Shown here one piece after another: positions 1 through 9,488 of a stretch of DNA of 54,464 nucleotides. The stretch is from Streptoalloteichus tenebrarius (GTDB taxonomy: Bacteria > Actinomycetota > Actinomycetes > Mycobacteriales > Pseudonocardiaceae). The translations under genes were made by a program, and so were the position numbers. Every line of letters starts with the position of its first letter. The stretch's first letter is position 1. The notes below the pieces were generated by a model. That model was not told the origin of the DNA and did not search any database. It saw only the letters and a program-made list of their open reading frames with translations. The stretch spans positions 101,868 to 156,331 of the forward strand of contig NZ_JAMTCP010000010.1 of the NCBI RefSeq assembly GCF_024171885.1. The letters run 5' to 3'.

Positions 1-60
1 CCCGAAGCCGAACCCGAAGCCGAGCCCGAAGCCGAACCGAACCCGAGCCGGAGCCGGCAC
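1..60. repeat. Short tandem repeat, CCCGAAGCCGAA units
   Basis: Three 12-bp units of CCCGAAGCCGA(A/G), followed by degenerate 6-bp CCGAAC/CCGAGC units. Read in frame 1 of the plus strand this is a Pro-Glu-Ala-Glu repeat ending at a TGA at 154-156, so it could be the tail of a gene starting outside the window. Read in other frames or on the other strand it gives Pro-Lys-Pro or Gly-Ser-Ala repeats. The window edge prevents a decision. I see no convincing gene between here and position 259. Confidence 0.6.
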
Positions 61-259
61 CTTGCCCCGCTTCCACCCGAACGAACCCGCCAAGCCAGGA
101 CCTCGCCGCGTAACCGGGGCACACAGAAGGGGAGGTGCCTTCCGCCGAGGAGGTGAAGCCGCCCGAGTCTGCCGAGACGCCAAGGCACGGAAGAGCTTCG
201 CCTCCGCCGAGTGCCTCACCCAGGAGTGCTCGGGGAGCGCGGGAAGGAAGCCGAAGCGG

Positions 260-1858
260 CTAACCCGAGTGGGTGGAGCGAACCGCGTCGAGCAGCGCGC
301 CGAGCCGGTGCCGGGGAAGGTCGACAAGTCGAACCGCGAGTTCGTGGGCTCGCAGCCCGCCCGCCTCCGCCGCCTCGGCGATGCGGTCCCTGGCGGCGTT
401 CTTGGTGAGCGCGCCGCCCGACACGGCGACCAGCCCCTCCCGCCAGACGTTGCCGATCTTGCCGTGCGCGCGGTCGAGCAGGTGGCGCAGCACCCGGTCC
501 CCGGGAGCCAGCGTCTCCACCGGGACCTCCTCCGCCACGACCACGGCCGTCTTCGGCTCGGGCGTGCTCCGCAGGTACCGCAGGCGGAACTTCGTCGCGA
601 GGGCGTCGGCCAGCGCGTGCTGCCCCTCCTCGCTCGTCACGTTCGGGTGGTTGTTGCCGACCAGCACGGCGACCCGGCGCGCGTTCGCGGCGAGCAGCAC
701 CCGGAGCAGCCACGGACCCGGGTCCGCCGAAGCGTCCACCGCGAGCGCCTGGCCCGCCGGCGCGTGCAGCGGCCGATCCCAGCTCGGTCCCCGGACGCCC
801 TCGACGCGGTACTCCGCCGCGCCGGCGATGCGCACCAGCTCGGCCCTCACCCGGTCGCCCGCCGCGCCGGAGCCCTCCACCGACTGCGGGCCGTGCGTGT
901 AGATCGCCACCTGTTGCCGCTCCACGGCCTTGCGGCTGCGGGCGGTCGGCTGGCACACGTAGAGGGAGCTGGCGCTGCCCACCGCCTGCGCGCCGTGGTA
1001 CCGGTCGAAGGCGGGGAGGACGGCCTCGAACACCAGCCCGAGTCGCTGGAGTTCCTGCTGCACCTTCAGTCCGAGCGCGGGCGTGCGGTCGGAGTAGCCG
1101 TAGACGAGGACCAGCCGGCCCAGCTCCGGCTCCCGCAGCGCGGCCAGCCCGCGCGCGGCGAACAGGGCCATGCCCTCCGGCGTGTAGGGCGGGTCGCTGA
1201 AGACCAGGTCGGCCCATTCCGTCGCGGCCGGCGGCAGCCCGAACCTCAGGTCGGCGTGCAGGCACCGGATGTCGTGCCCCCGTTCCGCCGCGGCGCGGTC
1301 GAGGAACTCCAGAACGCGCTCGTCGAGGTCGACGACCGTCACCGAGACGTCGGGGACCACGGCGCACAGCGCCAGCGAGGTCAGGTCGTGGTCGCCGAGC
1401 AGCAGCACACGCGCGCCGGCCAGGTCGTAGTTCTCGCGCAGCCACAACGCCCGCCGCAGCACGGATTCCGGCGTGGCCTGCACGTGGTCCAGGGCCGCCA
1501 GCGGCGGGGGGACCCGGGCGACGTCCTCCCGCACCCTGCCCAGCAGGTCGACGTGCCCTGCGGGGACCCCGCCGGCCTCGTCCAGAGTGGGCAACGCGTC
1601 GAGACCGAGGCGCTCCCGGTACGCGGCGGCCCGGTCCGGCGACAGCCGCCACCGGTCGCCGGAGCGGTCGAGGTCGTCACCCATCGCGGCGAGGAGTTCC
1701 TCGACGGTGCGTCGCGGCACGGCCGGGAGCCGCACCAGCTCGTCGAGATCGCGCCAGTCCTCCGTGAGCAGTGCCACCACGTGTCGGAGTCGCCGGCCGT
1801 GCACGCGGGCCGCGGCGACGCGCGCCGCCGTCTGCTCAAGGGAATCCGTGCTGCTCAC
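260..1858 (-). CDS. Bis-aminopropyl spermidine synthase (BpsA/DUF43) family protein with C-terminal extension
   Basis: 532 aa from a GTG start. The family (PF01861) makes branched polyamines by aminopropyl transfer from decarboxylated SAM. Residues 1-90 look like a winged-helix module (LTEDWRDLDELVRLPAVPRRTVEELL). Residues 145-300 form a Rossmann-like transferase with GDHDLTSLAL at 155-164, an acidic VVDLDERVLEFL strand, and DPPYTPEGM at 222-230, which matches the family's DPPY motif. GDHD replaces the GDDD described in thermophile BpsA. About 230 residues follow (300-532), and I cannot assign them. A TAGGGT box lies 9 nt before the GTG, suggesting a very short leader. The true substrate in a mesophile is unknown; a methyltransferase-like role is the alternative. 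Confidence 0.8.
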   Translation of the reverse strand: MSSTDSLEQTAARVAAARVHGRRLRHVVALLTEDWRDLDELVRLPAVPRRTVEELLAAMGDDLDRSGDRWRLSPDRAAAYRERLGLDALPTLDEAGGVPAGHVDLLGRVREDVARVPPPLAALDHVQATPESVLRRALWLRENYDLAGARVLLLGDHDLTSLALCAVVPDVSVTVVDLDERVLEFLDRAAAERGHDIRCLHADLRFGLPPAATEWADLVFSDPPYTPEGMALFAARGLAALREPELGRLVLVYGYSDRTPALGLKVQQELQRLGLVFEAVLPAFDRYHGAQAVGSASSLYVCQPTARSRKAVERQQVAIYTHGPQSVEGSGAAGDRVRAELVRIAGAAEYRVEGVRGPSWDRPLHAPAGQALAVDASADPGPWLLRVLLAANARRVAVLVGNNHPNVTSEEGQHALADALATKFRLRYLRSTPEPKTAVVVAEEVPVETLAPGDRVLRHLLDRAHGKIGNVWREGLVAVSGGALTKNAARDRIAEAAEAGGLRAHELAVRLVDLPRHRLGALLDAVRSTHSG

Positions 1859-2000
1859 AAGGTCCTGACCCTACGGGGTGGCCCGCGGTCCCACGGAGCG
1901 GGCCGCTGCCGCCGAACGCGTGCCGTTGTCAGCCATCCGGGCTAAGGTCGACCAGACCGCGGCGGCCGGCGAGTGGCCGTCACGACCTCAGGGGGGCTCG

Positions 2001-3115
<1,115 letters not shown>

Positions 3116-3116
<1 letters not shown>

Positions 3117-3781
3117 TGCTCGACGACCTGTCCCGGTACCTGGGCAGTGAGAGCAACCGCGAGCTGGTCCTGACCCAGCTCGTCCAACACGTCCCGCTCG
3201 CGTTGCTCCCGCTGGTGGTCGGGGTGGTGCTGGCGATCCCCCTCGGGTGGCTCGCCCAGCGGCACCCGCTGGTCCGCACCGCCCTGCTCGGCTCGGCCAA
3301 CGTCGTCTACACGGTGCCCTCGCTCGCGTTCTTCGTCGTGATCCCCGGGATCATCGGCACCCAGATCCTCGACCCGGTCAACGTGGTCGCGGCGTTGAGC
3401 ATCTACACGGCGGCCCTGTTGGTCCGCCCGGTCGTCGACGCGCTCGACGCCGTGCCCGCCCACGTCGTCGCCGCGGCGACCGCGATGGGGTACCGCCCGC
3501 TGCGCCGGTTCCTGGCGGTGGAGCTGCCGTTGGCGGTGCCCGTGCTGGTGGCGGGGGTCAGGGTGGCCTCGGTGAGCAACATCAGCCTCGCCAGCGTCGG
3601 CGCGCTGTTGGGCGTCGGCGGTCTCGGCGCGTTGTTCACCTCGGGGTTCCAGACGAGCTACCTGCCGCCGATCCTGGTCGGGATCGTGCTCACCCTGGTG
3701 TTGGCGCTGGTGATGGACCTGGTCCTGGTGGGTCTGCGCTGGCTGCTGACGCCGTGGGCCCGCGCGGGAGGGACCCGATGA
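3116..3781 (+). CDS. Osmoprotectant-type ABC transporter permease 1
   Basis: 221 aa. The ATG at 3116 overlaps the preceding stop. Five or six membrane helices, starting around VPLALLPLVVGVVLAIPLGWLA. The EAA-type cytoplasmic loop reads VVAAATAMGYRPLRRFLAVELPLA, the coupling helix contact to the ATPase. This is an OpuCB/ProW-like BPD_transp_1 domain. It is followed with a 4-bp ATGA overlap by a second permease, so the transporter is probably a heterodimer in the membrane. Family assignment is firm; the substrate is not. Confidence 0.9.
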
Positions 3782-4521
3782 CGCTCTCCTGGTTGTTCGA
3801 CCCGGCGCACTGGAGCGGCGTCGACGGCATCCCGGTGCGCCTGCTCCAGCACCTGCGGTACACGCTGGTCGCCGCGCTGGCGGCCACGCTGGTCGCCGTC
3901 CCGCTCGGCCTGTTCGTCGGGCACACCGGGCGCGGCGGCCTGGTCGTGGTCGGCGGGAGCAACGCCATGCGGGCGTTGCCGACCCTCGGCCTGGTGACCT
4001 TCCTGTTCCTCGTGCTCGGCAGCGGCGAGGTCTCGGCGCTGGTCGCGTTGACCGTGCTCGCCGTGCCGCCGGTGTTGGCCGGCACGTACGCGGGGATCCA
4101 GGACACCGACCGGGGCGTGGTCGACGCGGCGCGCGGCATGGGGATGACCGGGTGGCAACGCCTGTGGCGGGTGGAGGTGCCCAACGCGCTGCCCCTGCTG
4201 CTGGGCGGCGTCCGCAACGCCGTCCTCCAGATCGTGGCCACCACGGCGGTGGCCGCCTACGTGGGGCTGGGCGGGCTCGGGCGCTTCCTGCTCGACGGGC
4301 TGAGGGCCTTCGACTACCCGAAGATGGTCGCTGGCGCGGTGCTGGTCGCGGCCCTCGCGATGGTGTTGGACCTGCTGCTCGCCCTGCTCCAGCGGCTGGT
4401 CGTGCCGAAGGGGTTGCGACTGGCGGCCGGCCGGCGGGGGCGCGTGCCGGCGCGGGCGGTCGAGCGGGGCGGGACGGATGTGGCGGCGGCCGCCGCGACG
4501 AGGGAGGGAACGAGCGGATGA
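3778..4521 (+). CDS. Osmoprotectant-type ABC transporter permease 2
   Basis: 247 aa from ATG 3778, overlapping the upstream stop by 4 bp. It has several membrane helices and an EAA-type loop (GVVDAARGMGMTGWQRLWRVEVPNALPLLLGGVRNA). Partner of the permease encoded just upstream. A positively charged tail (LAAGRRGRVPARAVERGG) follows the last helix. Its stop overlaps the start of the binding-protein gene, so all four cistrons are translationally coupled. Confidence 0.9.
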   Translation: MTLSWLFDPAHWSGVDGIPVRLLQHLRYTLVAALAATLVAVPLGLFVGHTGRGGLVVVGGSNAMRALPTLGLVTFLFLVLGSGEVSALVALTVLAVPPVLAGTYAGIQDTDRGVVDAARGMGMTGWQRLWRVEVPNALPLLLGGVRNAVLQIVATTAVAAYVGLGGLGRFLLDGLRAFDYPKMVAGAVLVAALAMVLDLLLALLQRLVVPKGLRLAAGRRGRVPARAVERGGTDVAAAAATREGTSG

Positions 4522-5405
4522 AGCGCGCGTGGGCGGTGCTCGCGTTGATCGCCACGATGGTGCTGGCCGGGTGCGGGGGCGACCCGACGAAGGGCGGCGG
4601 CGGTGGCGGGGGCGGTCCGCTGGCGATCGGCTCGGCGGACTTCGCCGAGAGCGAGCTGCTGATGGAGCTGTACGCGGGCGCGTTGCGCTCGACGGGGGCG
4701 CAGGTGCAGACGCGGCCCAGGATCGGCAGCCGCGAGGTGCTGGTCAGGGCGCTCCAGGACGGGTCGCTGGCGGTGGTGCCGGAGTACTCCGGCAACCTGC
4801 TGAACTACCTCGACAAGGACGCCTCGGCGACGAAGGCGGACGAGGTGTACGCCCAGCTTCGGCAGAAGCTCCCGTCCGGGCTGGAGGTGCTGGAGAAGGC
4901 CGCCGCCGAGGACAAGGACGTCCTGGTGGTGACGAAGGAGACCGCCCAGCAGCGGGGGCTGTCGTCGCTGGAGGACCTGGGCCCGAAGTGCGGTGACCTC
5001 GTGCTCGGCGCCGCGGGGGAGTGGCGTGGCCGCTGGGAGGGCCGGATCAGGCAGCTCTACGGCTGCGCGTTCAAGGAGATCCGCACGACCGACCCGGCCG
5101 GTCCGGTGACGGTGGAGGCGTTGCGGTCGGGGCAGGTCCAGGTGGCGAACCTGTTCACCACGGCGTCGGCGATCGGCGTCAACGGCTTCGTCGAGCTGGC
5201 CGACCCGAAGCAGATGTATCCGGCGCAGAACGTGGTGCCGCTGGTGCGGTCCGGCGCGGTGGACGACCGGGGCCGGCAGGCGCTGAACCGCGTCTCGGCG
5301 GCGTTGACGACCGACAAGCTGGCGGCGATGGTCCGCCGGATCGAGGTGGACAAGACCAGCGTGGTCGAGGTCGCCTCCGGGTTCCTGAAGGAGAACGGCT
5401 TCTGA
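4518..5405 (+). CDS. Glycine betaine/choline-type substrate-binding lipoprotein (OpuAC family)
   Basis: 295 aa from ATG 4518. The signal peptide ends in a lipobox LAGC with Cys19, so the mature protein should be lipid-anchored outside the membrane. A Gly-rich linker (GGGGGGGG) precedes the binding domain, which begins LAIGSADFAESELLMELYAGAL. VVPEYSGNLLNYL and VEALRSGQVQVANLFTT match the OpuAC/ProX fold. It is the last gene of the importer unit. An aromatic ligand cage cannot be judged from sequence alone, so betaine, choline, carnitine and ergothioneine all remain possible. Confidence 0.9.
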   Translation: MKRAWAVLALIATMVLAGCGGDPTKGGGGGGGGPLAIGSADFAESELLMELYAGALRSTGAQVQTRPRIGSREVLVRALQDGSLAVVPEYSGNLLNYLDKDASATKADEVYAQLRQKLPSGLEVLEKAAAEDKDVLVVTKETAQQRGLSSLEDLGPKCGDLVLGAAGEWRGRWEGRIRQLYGCAFKEIRTTDPAGPVTVEALRSGQVQVANLFTTASAIGVNGFVELADPKQMYPAQNVVPLVRSGAVDDRGRQALNRVSAALTTDKLAAMVRRIEVDKTSVVEVASGFLKENGF

Positions 5406-5856
5406 CGCTGGTGCGTCCGGCCCCTGACGGGAGCCGGTGGCCGCCGTGCCGCGGCTTCCCGTTCCGCTGAGGTTCCGTTGAGGTTCCGTTGAGGGGACGG
5501 ACGAGAGGAGTGCGGGCGTCCCGCGGGTCGCCGGGTCCGACGATCAGGTCGGCGCCCGGGCGCGCGGGGCGCCCGCTGTCGTTCTCCTCGCGGATTCCTC
5601 GCCCGCGTCGCGGGTTCCTCTCGCACGCTCGATCGGGGTGTGGCGGAACGGGAGAAGGGGACACCCGGAACTCGCCACGGCCTGGCCGGCTCGGGGAGGC
5701 TGTCAACGCGCAACGCGTCCGACCGCGCCCGACTGCGCCAAACCGCGTCCGACGCGCCCCGGCTCATCATCACCGGGATGGTCGATATCCCCGCGGCGGG
5801 CCGCGTCTCCTCAACACTGACGAGCACGCGGGCGCCGACGACCACGCGGGAGCCGC
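5406..5856. other. Intergenic region without a recognisable gene
   Basis: No reading frame here looks like a protein on either strand. It holds a short tandem repeat at 5461-5493 and otherwise GC-rich sequence. It lies between the end of the importer operon and the converging end of the ribbon-helix-helix-like gene, so termination of both is expected here, but I found no strong hairpin. Confidence 0.5.
5461..5493. repeat. Three 11-bp tandem repeats
   Basis: GTTCCGCTGAG, GTTCCGTTGAG and GTTCCGTTGAG in direct succession, about 55 bp past the binding-protein stop. Function unknown. Confidence 0.8.
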
Positions 5857-6123
5857 TCAGAAGATGCGCAGGCGCTCCAGCTCGCTGTCCGCGCTCTGCC
5901 GCACGTAGATGGAACCGCCCGCCTGCATGATCTCCTCCAGGAACGCGTAGACCTGGAGCGCGCGGTTGATCGTGTCCGTCTTGCTGTCACCGGTGAGGTC
6001 GACGGTCTGCTCCAACGCCTTGGACGAGCGTGGCGTGAGGTTGACCGTGACCCGCTCCAGCGAACCGTGTCCCCGGCCGGCCCCCGGCCGGTCGTCCGTC
6101 ACCGATCCAGCGTTCCTGGGCAT
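5857..6123 (-). CDS. Ribbon-helix-helix-like small protein
   Basis: 88 aa. The start is taken at ATG 6123 because AGGAAAGG lies just upstream on the minus strand; an 11-residue longer form has no such site. The N-terminal ~25 residues are polar, then RVTVNLTPRSSKALEQTV and TGDSKTDTINRALQVYAFLEEIMQAGG look like the beta strand and two helices of an RHH/MetJ-Arc fold. The tail is IYVRQSADSELERLRIF. Such proteins usually bind DNA as dimers, often as autoregulators or antitoxins. No partner toxin is visible next to it; the divergent neighbour is a small membrane protein. Confidence 0.75.
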   Translation of the reverse strand: MPRNAGSVTDDRPGAGRGHGSLERVTVNLTPRSSKALEQTVDLTGDSKTDTINRALQVYAFLEEIMQAGGSIYVRQSADSELERLRIF

Positions 6124-6395
6124 GTGCTCGCCTTTCCTCGTGCGAGCCACCCCCAACCCACCGGGACAGGAGGCGACTCGCGTCCCCAGGCGCCGTGGAC
6201 AGCGTCCGCCCCATCGCGCCTCCTACGGACCTCGACCTCACAAGGTTCGCACCGGGGTCGCACAGGGTCAAGCAAAAGTCTGTACGACATATGAGTGACA
6301 TGCACATGGGTGCTGTACATCACCCGCTATCGTGACATTCGGGGACACCTTGGACACGCCGCGTCACGGCCGGATCCGAGAGGCGACAAGCCGCA
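6124..6395. promoter_or_regulatory. Divergent promoter region with AT-rich core
   Basis: Spacer between the RHH-like gene and the divergent membrane-protein gene. It contains an unusually AT-rich stretch around 6280-6335 with two TGTAC words (CTGTACGACATATG and CTGTACATCACC) about 35 bp apart. This is where promoters or an RHH operator would be expected. No exact operator is proven. Confidence 0.4.
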
Positions 6396-6740
6396 ATGAG
6401 CAAAGGTGTGGAAACCGATCTCACCCAGACAGAGGGGGACCCCGGAGGGCGGGCCGACGTCCTCTGCGAGCTCCAGAAGCAGGAGGTGGAGGTCCGGCTG
6501 CCCGGCGGCGGCCGGGTCAGGGCCACGTCGGAGGCGCCGGTCAGGGCGCCCGGCAGCATCGCGTCCGCGATGGTGCAGCTCTCCCTGGCCGGCGTGATCC
6601 CCGGCCTCGGTGTCGGACTGCTGTCGTCGATGCTGTCGGCGTCGGCCGAGCTGGCGCTCGTCGTCGCCGCCGGCATGTACGTGCTCGTCATGGGCAGCGG
6701 CGTGGCCCTCATGGTCCGGGAGCAACGGCGAAGGCCCTGA
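6396..6740 (+). CDS. Hypothetical small membrane protein
   Basis: 114 aa. A polar N-terminus (residues 1-50) is followed by two hydrophobic segments, about 55-80 (SIASAMVQLSLAGVIPGLGVGLLSS) and 84-107 (ELALVVAAGMYVLVMGSGVALM), then a short basic tail REQRRRP. I do not recognise the family. It is transcribed divergently from the RHH-like gene and faces the IclR gene tail to tail. Confidence 0.6.
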   Translation: MSKGVETDLTQTEGDPGGRADVLCELQKQEVEVRLPGGGRVRATSEAPVRAPGSIASAMVQLSLAGVIPGLGVGLLSSMLSASAELALVVAAGMYVLVMGSGVALMVREQRRRP

Positions 6741-6836
6741 CCGCGACGACCCGAGGGGCCGCGGCGGGAGCCGTCGGGACCGCCGACGGCCGGGCGGGCC
6801 CCGCCCCGCTGCCCGTGTCCGGAACCGGACACCACC

Positions 6837-7646
6837 TCAGCCTCCCGGGTGCCCGCCGATCCGCGTGGTCAGCTCGGTCGCGGCCGCGCGCACCTCCGAG
6901 GCCAGCTCCGCCCACTCCTCGCCGCACTCCGGCAGGGGCGCCGTGGGCGGCGCCGCCGGGTCGCAGTCGTGCCGGAAGGTCACGCTGATCGCCGCCACCG
7001 GCCGGCCGCCGTGGTCGAACACCGGCGCGGCCACCGAGGCGAACCCCCTGGTCACGTAGCCGTCCTCCACGGCCCAGCCGCGGCGGCGCTCCGCCGCCAG
7101 CAGGCGGCGCAACGCCGGCAGGTCGCGCGGCCCGCGCCCGGTCCGGTCGACGAAGCTCGCGGCGCCCGGAAACAGGGCGCGCACCTGCGCCGCCGGCAGG
7201 TGGGCGAGCATCGCCCTGCCGGAGGCGGGCAGGTGCGCCGGCAGTCGCACGCCGACGTCGGTGACCAGGGTCTGGGGCTGCCTCGGCTGCTCCCGCACCA
7301 GGTAGAGGGCCTCGGGGCCGTGCAACACGCCGAGGTGCGCGGTCCGCTCCACCCGGTCCACCAGGCGCCGCAGCAACGGCCGCGCCAGGCGCTCCAACGG
7401 GTCGTGCCGCAGGTAGGCCGAGCCCAGCTCGAACGCGGCGACGCCGAGCCCGTAGCGCCGCTCCTCGGGCAGGTGCGTCACGAAACCGGCGCTGGCCAGC
7501 TCGGACAGCAGGTGGTAGGTCGTGGACCGGGGCAGCTCCAGCTCGCGGGCGATCGCGCCGGCCGAGACGGGGCCGGCCTTGCTCGCCAGGAGCCGCAGCA
7601 CCGCCAGCCCCCGGCGCAGCGCCGGCACGTCGCTGCTCACGCCCAT
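6837..7646 (-). CDS. IclR-family regulator, probable histidine-utilisation repressor (HutR-like)
   Basis: 269 aa from ATG 7646. The N-terminal winged helix-turn-helix covers residues 8-65 ([38 protein letters not shown] reduced to its key motif [15 protein letters not shown]). The C-terminal IclR effector domain includes [33 protein letters not shown] and a [11 protein letters not shown] strand. It is divergent from hutH, with a perfect 8-bp inverted repeat between them that fits the HutR operator described in Corynebacterium, so it most likely controls the hut operon in response to a pathway intermediate such as urocanate. That role rests on context. Confidence 0.88.
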   Translation of the reverse strand: MGVSSDVPALRRGLAVLRLLASKAGPVSAGAIARELELPRSTTYHLLSELASAGFVTHLPEERRYGLGVAAFELGSAYLRHDPLERLARPLLRRLVDRVERTAHLGVLHGPEALYLVREQPRQPQTLVTDVGVRLPAHLPASGRAMLAHLPAAQVRALFPGAASFVDRTGRGPRDLPALRRLLAAERRRGWAVEDGYVTRGFASVAAPVFDHGGRPVAAISVTFRHDCDPAAPPTAPLPECGEEWAELASEVRAAATELTTRIGGHPGG

Positions 7647-7790
7647 GCCGCCCACTCCGGGCGAGGCGTGGGCGCGGGCCGTCCCTGGCGAGGTGTCGGC
7701 CGGTCCACATCGGACGGGTGACGACGGCGGGGACCGGGCCGGGGCCGGCGCGGGGGCAGCGGCGCGCGCGTCATGGGAGCCTCCCGGGTG

Positions 7791-7810
7791 CTGTCTGGCA
7801 TCCCAGACAG
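7791..7810. promoter_or_regulatory. Operator palindrome in the hutR-hutH spacer
   Basis: CTGTCTGGCATCCCAGACAG is a perfect 8-bp inverted repeat with a 4-nt spacer. It sits 53 bp before the hutH start and 145 bp before the IclR start. Its inner 14 bp, TCTGGCATCCCAGA, closely fits TCTGwwATwCCAGA, the motif I recall for the IclR-type HutR of Corynebacterium resistens. Confidence 0.8.
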
Positions 7811-7862
7811 TGTCACCCGACTCGGGCTTCTGCCAGCGGGCCCCTCGGGTTGGGATGGGTCC

Positions 7863-9488
7863 ATGCAGCAGACCGACCCCGTCGGCCCCACTCCCCAGAG
7901 CCCGGTCCCCGGGGGTCCGGTCCCCGTCGGCACGGGGGCCCTGACCCGCGACCAGGTGCTCGCGGTGACCCGCGGTGGCGCGCGGGTCGAACTCACCGCC
8001 GAGGCGCTGGACGCCCTGGCCGCCAGCCGGGCGCACGTCGAGGCGCTCGCCGCGGGCGAGCGGCCCACCTACGGCGTGTCCACCGGGTTCGGCGCCCTCG
8101 CGGTCCGCCACATCCCGCAGGACCTGCGGGCCGCCCTGCAACGCTCGCTCGTGCGCTCGCACGCCGCCGGCGCCGGCCCCGCCGTCGAGGCCGAGGTCGT
8201 GCGGGCCCTCATGCTGCTCCGGTTGAGCACGCTCGCCACCGGCCACACCGGGGTGCGGCCGGAGACCGCGCGGACGCTCGCCGGGATGCTCAACGCCGGC
8301 ATCGTCCCCGTGGTGCACGAGTACGGCTCGCTGGGCTGCTCCGGCGACCTCGCGCCGCTCTCGGCGATCGCCCTGGCCCTGATGGGCGAGGGCGAGGTCG
8401 TCGACGCCACGGGCCGTCGGCTGCCCGCCGCCGAGGCGCTGGCCGCCGCCGGCCTCCAGCCGGTGCGCCTGGCCGAGAAGGAGGGCTTGGCCCTCATCAA
8501 CGGCACCGACGGCATGCTGGGCATGCTCGTGATGGCCGCCGCCGACCTGGCGGCGCTGCTCGACGTCGCCGACATCACCGCGGCCATGAGCGTCGAGGCG
8601 CTGCTGGGCACCGACCGCGCGTTCGCCGCCGACCTCCAGGCGCTGCGCCCGCACCCGGGGCAGGCCAGGTCGGCCGCCAGGATGACCGCCGCGCTCGCCG
8701 GCTCCGAGATCGTCGCCAGCCACCGCGGCCCGGACTGCACCCGCGTGCAGGACGCGTACTCGCTGCGGTGCGCGCCGCAGGTGCACGGCGCGGCGCGGGA
8801 CACCCTCGCGCACGCCGAGACCGTGGCCGACCGCGAGCTGGCGTCCGCCGTGGACAACCCCGTGGTCCTGCCGGACGGGCGCGTGGAGTCCAACGGCAAC
8901 TTCCACGGCGCGCCCGTCGGCTACGTGCTCGACTTCCTGGCCATCCCGGCGGCGGACGTGGCGAGCATGGCCGAGCGGCGCACGGACCGGATGCTCGACG
9001 TGGCCCGCTCGCACGGCCTGCCGGCCTTCCTCGCCCAGGACCCCGGCGTCGACTCCGGCCACATGATCGCCCAGTACACGCAGGCGGCGATCGTCTCCGA
9101 GCTCAAGCGGCTGGCCGTGCCGGCCTCCGTGGACTCGATCCCGAGCTCGGCCATGCAGGAGGACCACGTCTCGATGGGGTGGTCCGCGGCGCGCAAGCTG
9201 CGCCGCGCCCTGGACGGCATGACCACCGTCCTGGCCGTCGAGCTGCTCACCGCCGCCAGGGCGCTGGACCTGCGGGCCCCGCTGCGGCCGGCGCCGGCCA
9301 CGGCGGCCGCGGTCGCCGCGCTGCGCGAGCACGTCGCCGGCCCCGGCTCCGACCGCCACCTCGCGCCGGAGATCGCCGCGGCCGAGGAGCTGATCCGTTC
9401 CGGCGCGCTGCTGGCCGCCGTCGAGCCCCTGCTCGGCGATGCCTCGGCCGCCGCTCTGAAGTCCACTGTGGACGGGAGGAACCCGTGA
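7863..9488 (+). CDS. hutH: Histidine ammonia-lyase
   Basis: 541 aa from ATG 7863. It deaminates L-histidine to urocanate, the first step of histidine breakdown. The catalytic Tyr lies in [11 protein letters not shown] (Y70). The MIO cofactor forms from C159-S160-G161 in [13 protein letters not shown]; Cys-Ser-Gly in place of Ala-Ser-Gly is usual for actinobacterial enzymes. [18 protein letters not shown] and the [15 protein letters not shown] loop are typical. A ~25-residue Pro/Gly-rich N-terminal extension precedes the usual start, and an internal start is possible. Its TGA overlaps the GTG of hutU. Confidence 0.97.
   Translation: MQQTDPVGPTPQSPVPGGPVPVGTGALTRDQVLAVTRGGARVELTAEALDALAASRAHVEALAAGERPTYGVSTGFGALAVRHIPQDLRAALQRSLVRSHAAGAGPAVEAEVVRALMLLRLSTLATGHTGVRPETARTLAGMLNAGIVPVVHEYGSLGCSGDLAPLSAIALALMGEGEVVDATGRRLPAAEALAAAGLQPVRLAEKEGLALINGTDGMLGMLVMAAADLAALLDVADITAAMSVEALLGTDRAFAADLQALRPHPGQARSAARMTAALAGSEIVASHRGPDCTRVQDAYSLRCAPQVHGAARDTLAHAETVADRELASAVDNPVVLPDGRVESNGNFHGAPVGYVLDFLAIPAADVASMAERRTDRMLDVARSHGLPAFLAQDPGVDSGHMIAQYTQAAIVSELKRLAVPASVDSIPSSAMQEDHVSMGWSAARKLRRALDGMTTVLAVELLTAARALDLRAPLRPAPATAAAVAALREHVAGPGSDRHLAPEIAAAEELIRSGALLAAVEPLLGDASAAALKSTVDGRNP
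9461..9473. repeat. GTCCACTGTGGAC palindrome (one of six copies)
   Basis: 13-bp palindrome at the end of hutH, read as Ser-Thr-Val-Asp. Other copies are at 12133-12145, 12624-12636, 36224-36236, 42761-42771 (11-bp core) and 44444-44456. Confidence 0.85.

Noticed and set aside
62-1945. Plus-strand open frame of over 600 codons at the left end
   Set aside because: Antisense to the BpsA-like gene and Arg/Pro-rich with no family features.
8470-8490. Cys-Ser-Gly instead of Ala-Ser-Gly in the HutH cofactor loop as an anomaly
   Set aside because: The motif (at about 8335-8345) is normal for actinobacterial histidine ammonia-lyases, so it is not an anomaly.
7718-9484. Long plus-strand frame running over hutH before hutU
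   Set aside because: The region is hutH in another frame; only the part from GTG 9485 is real (hutU).
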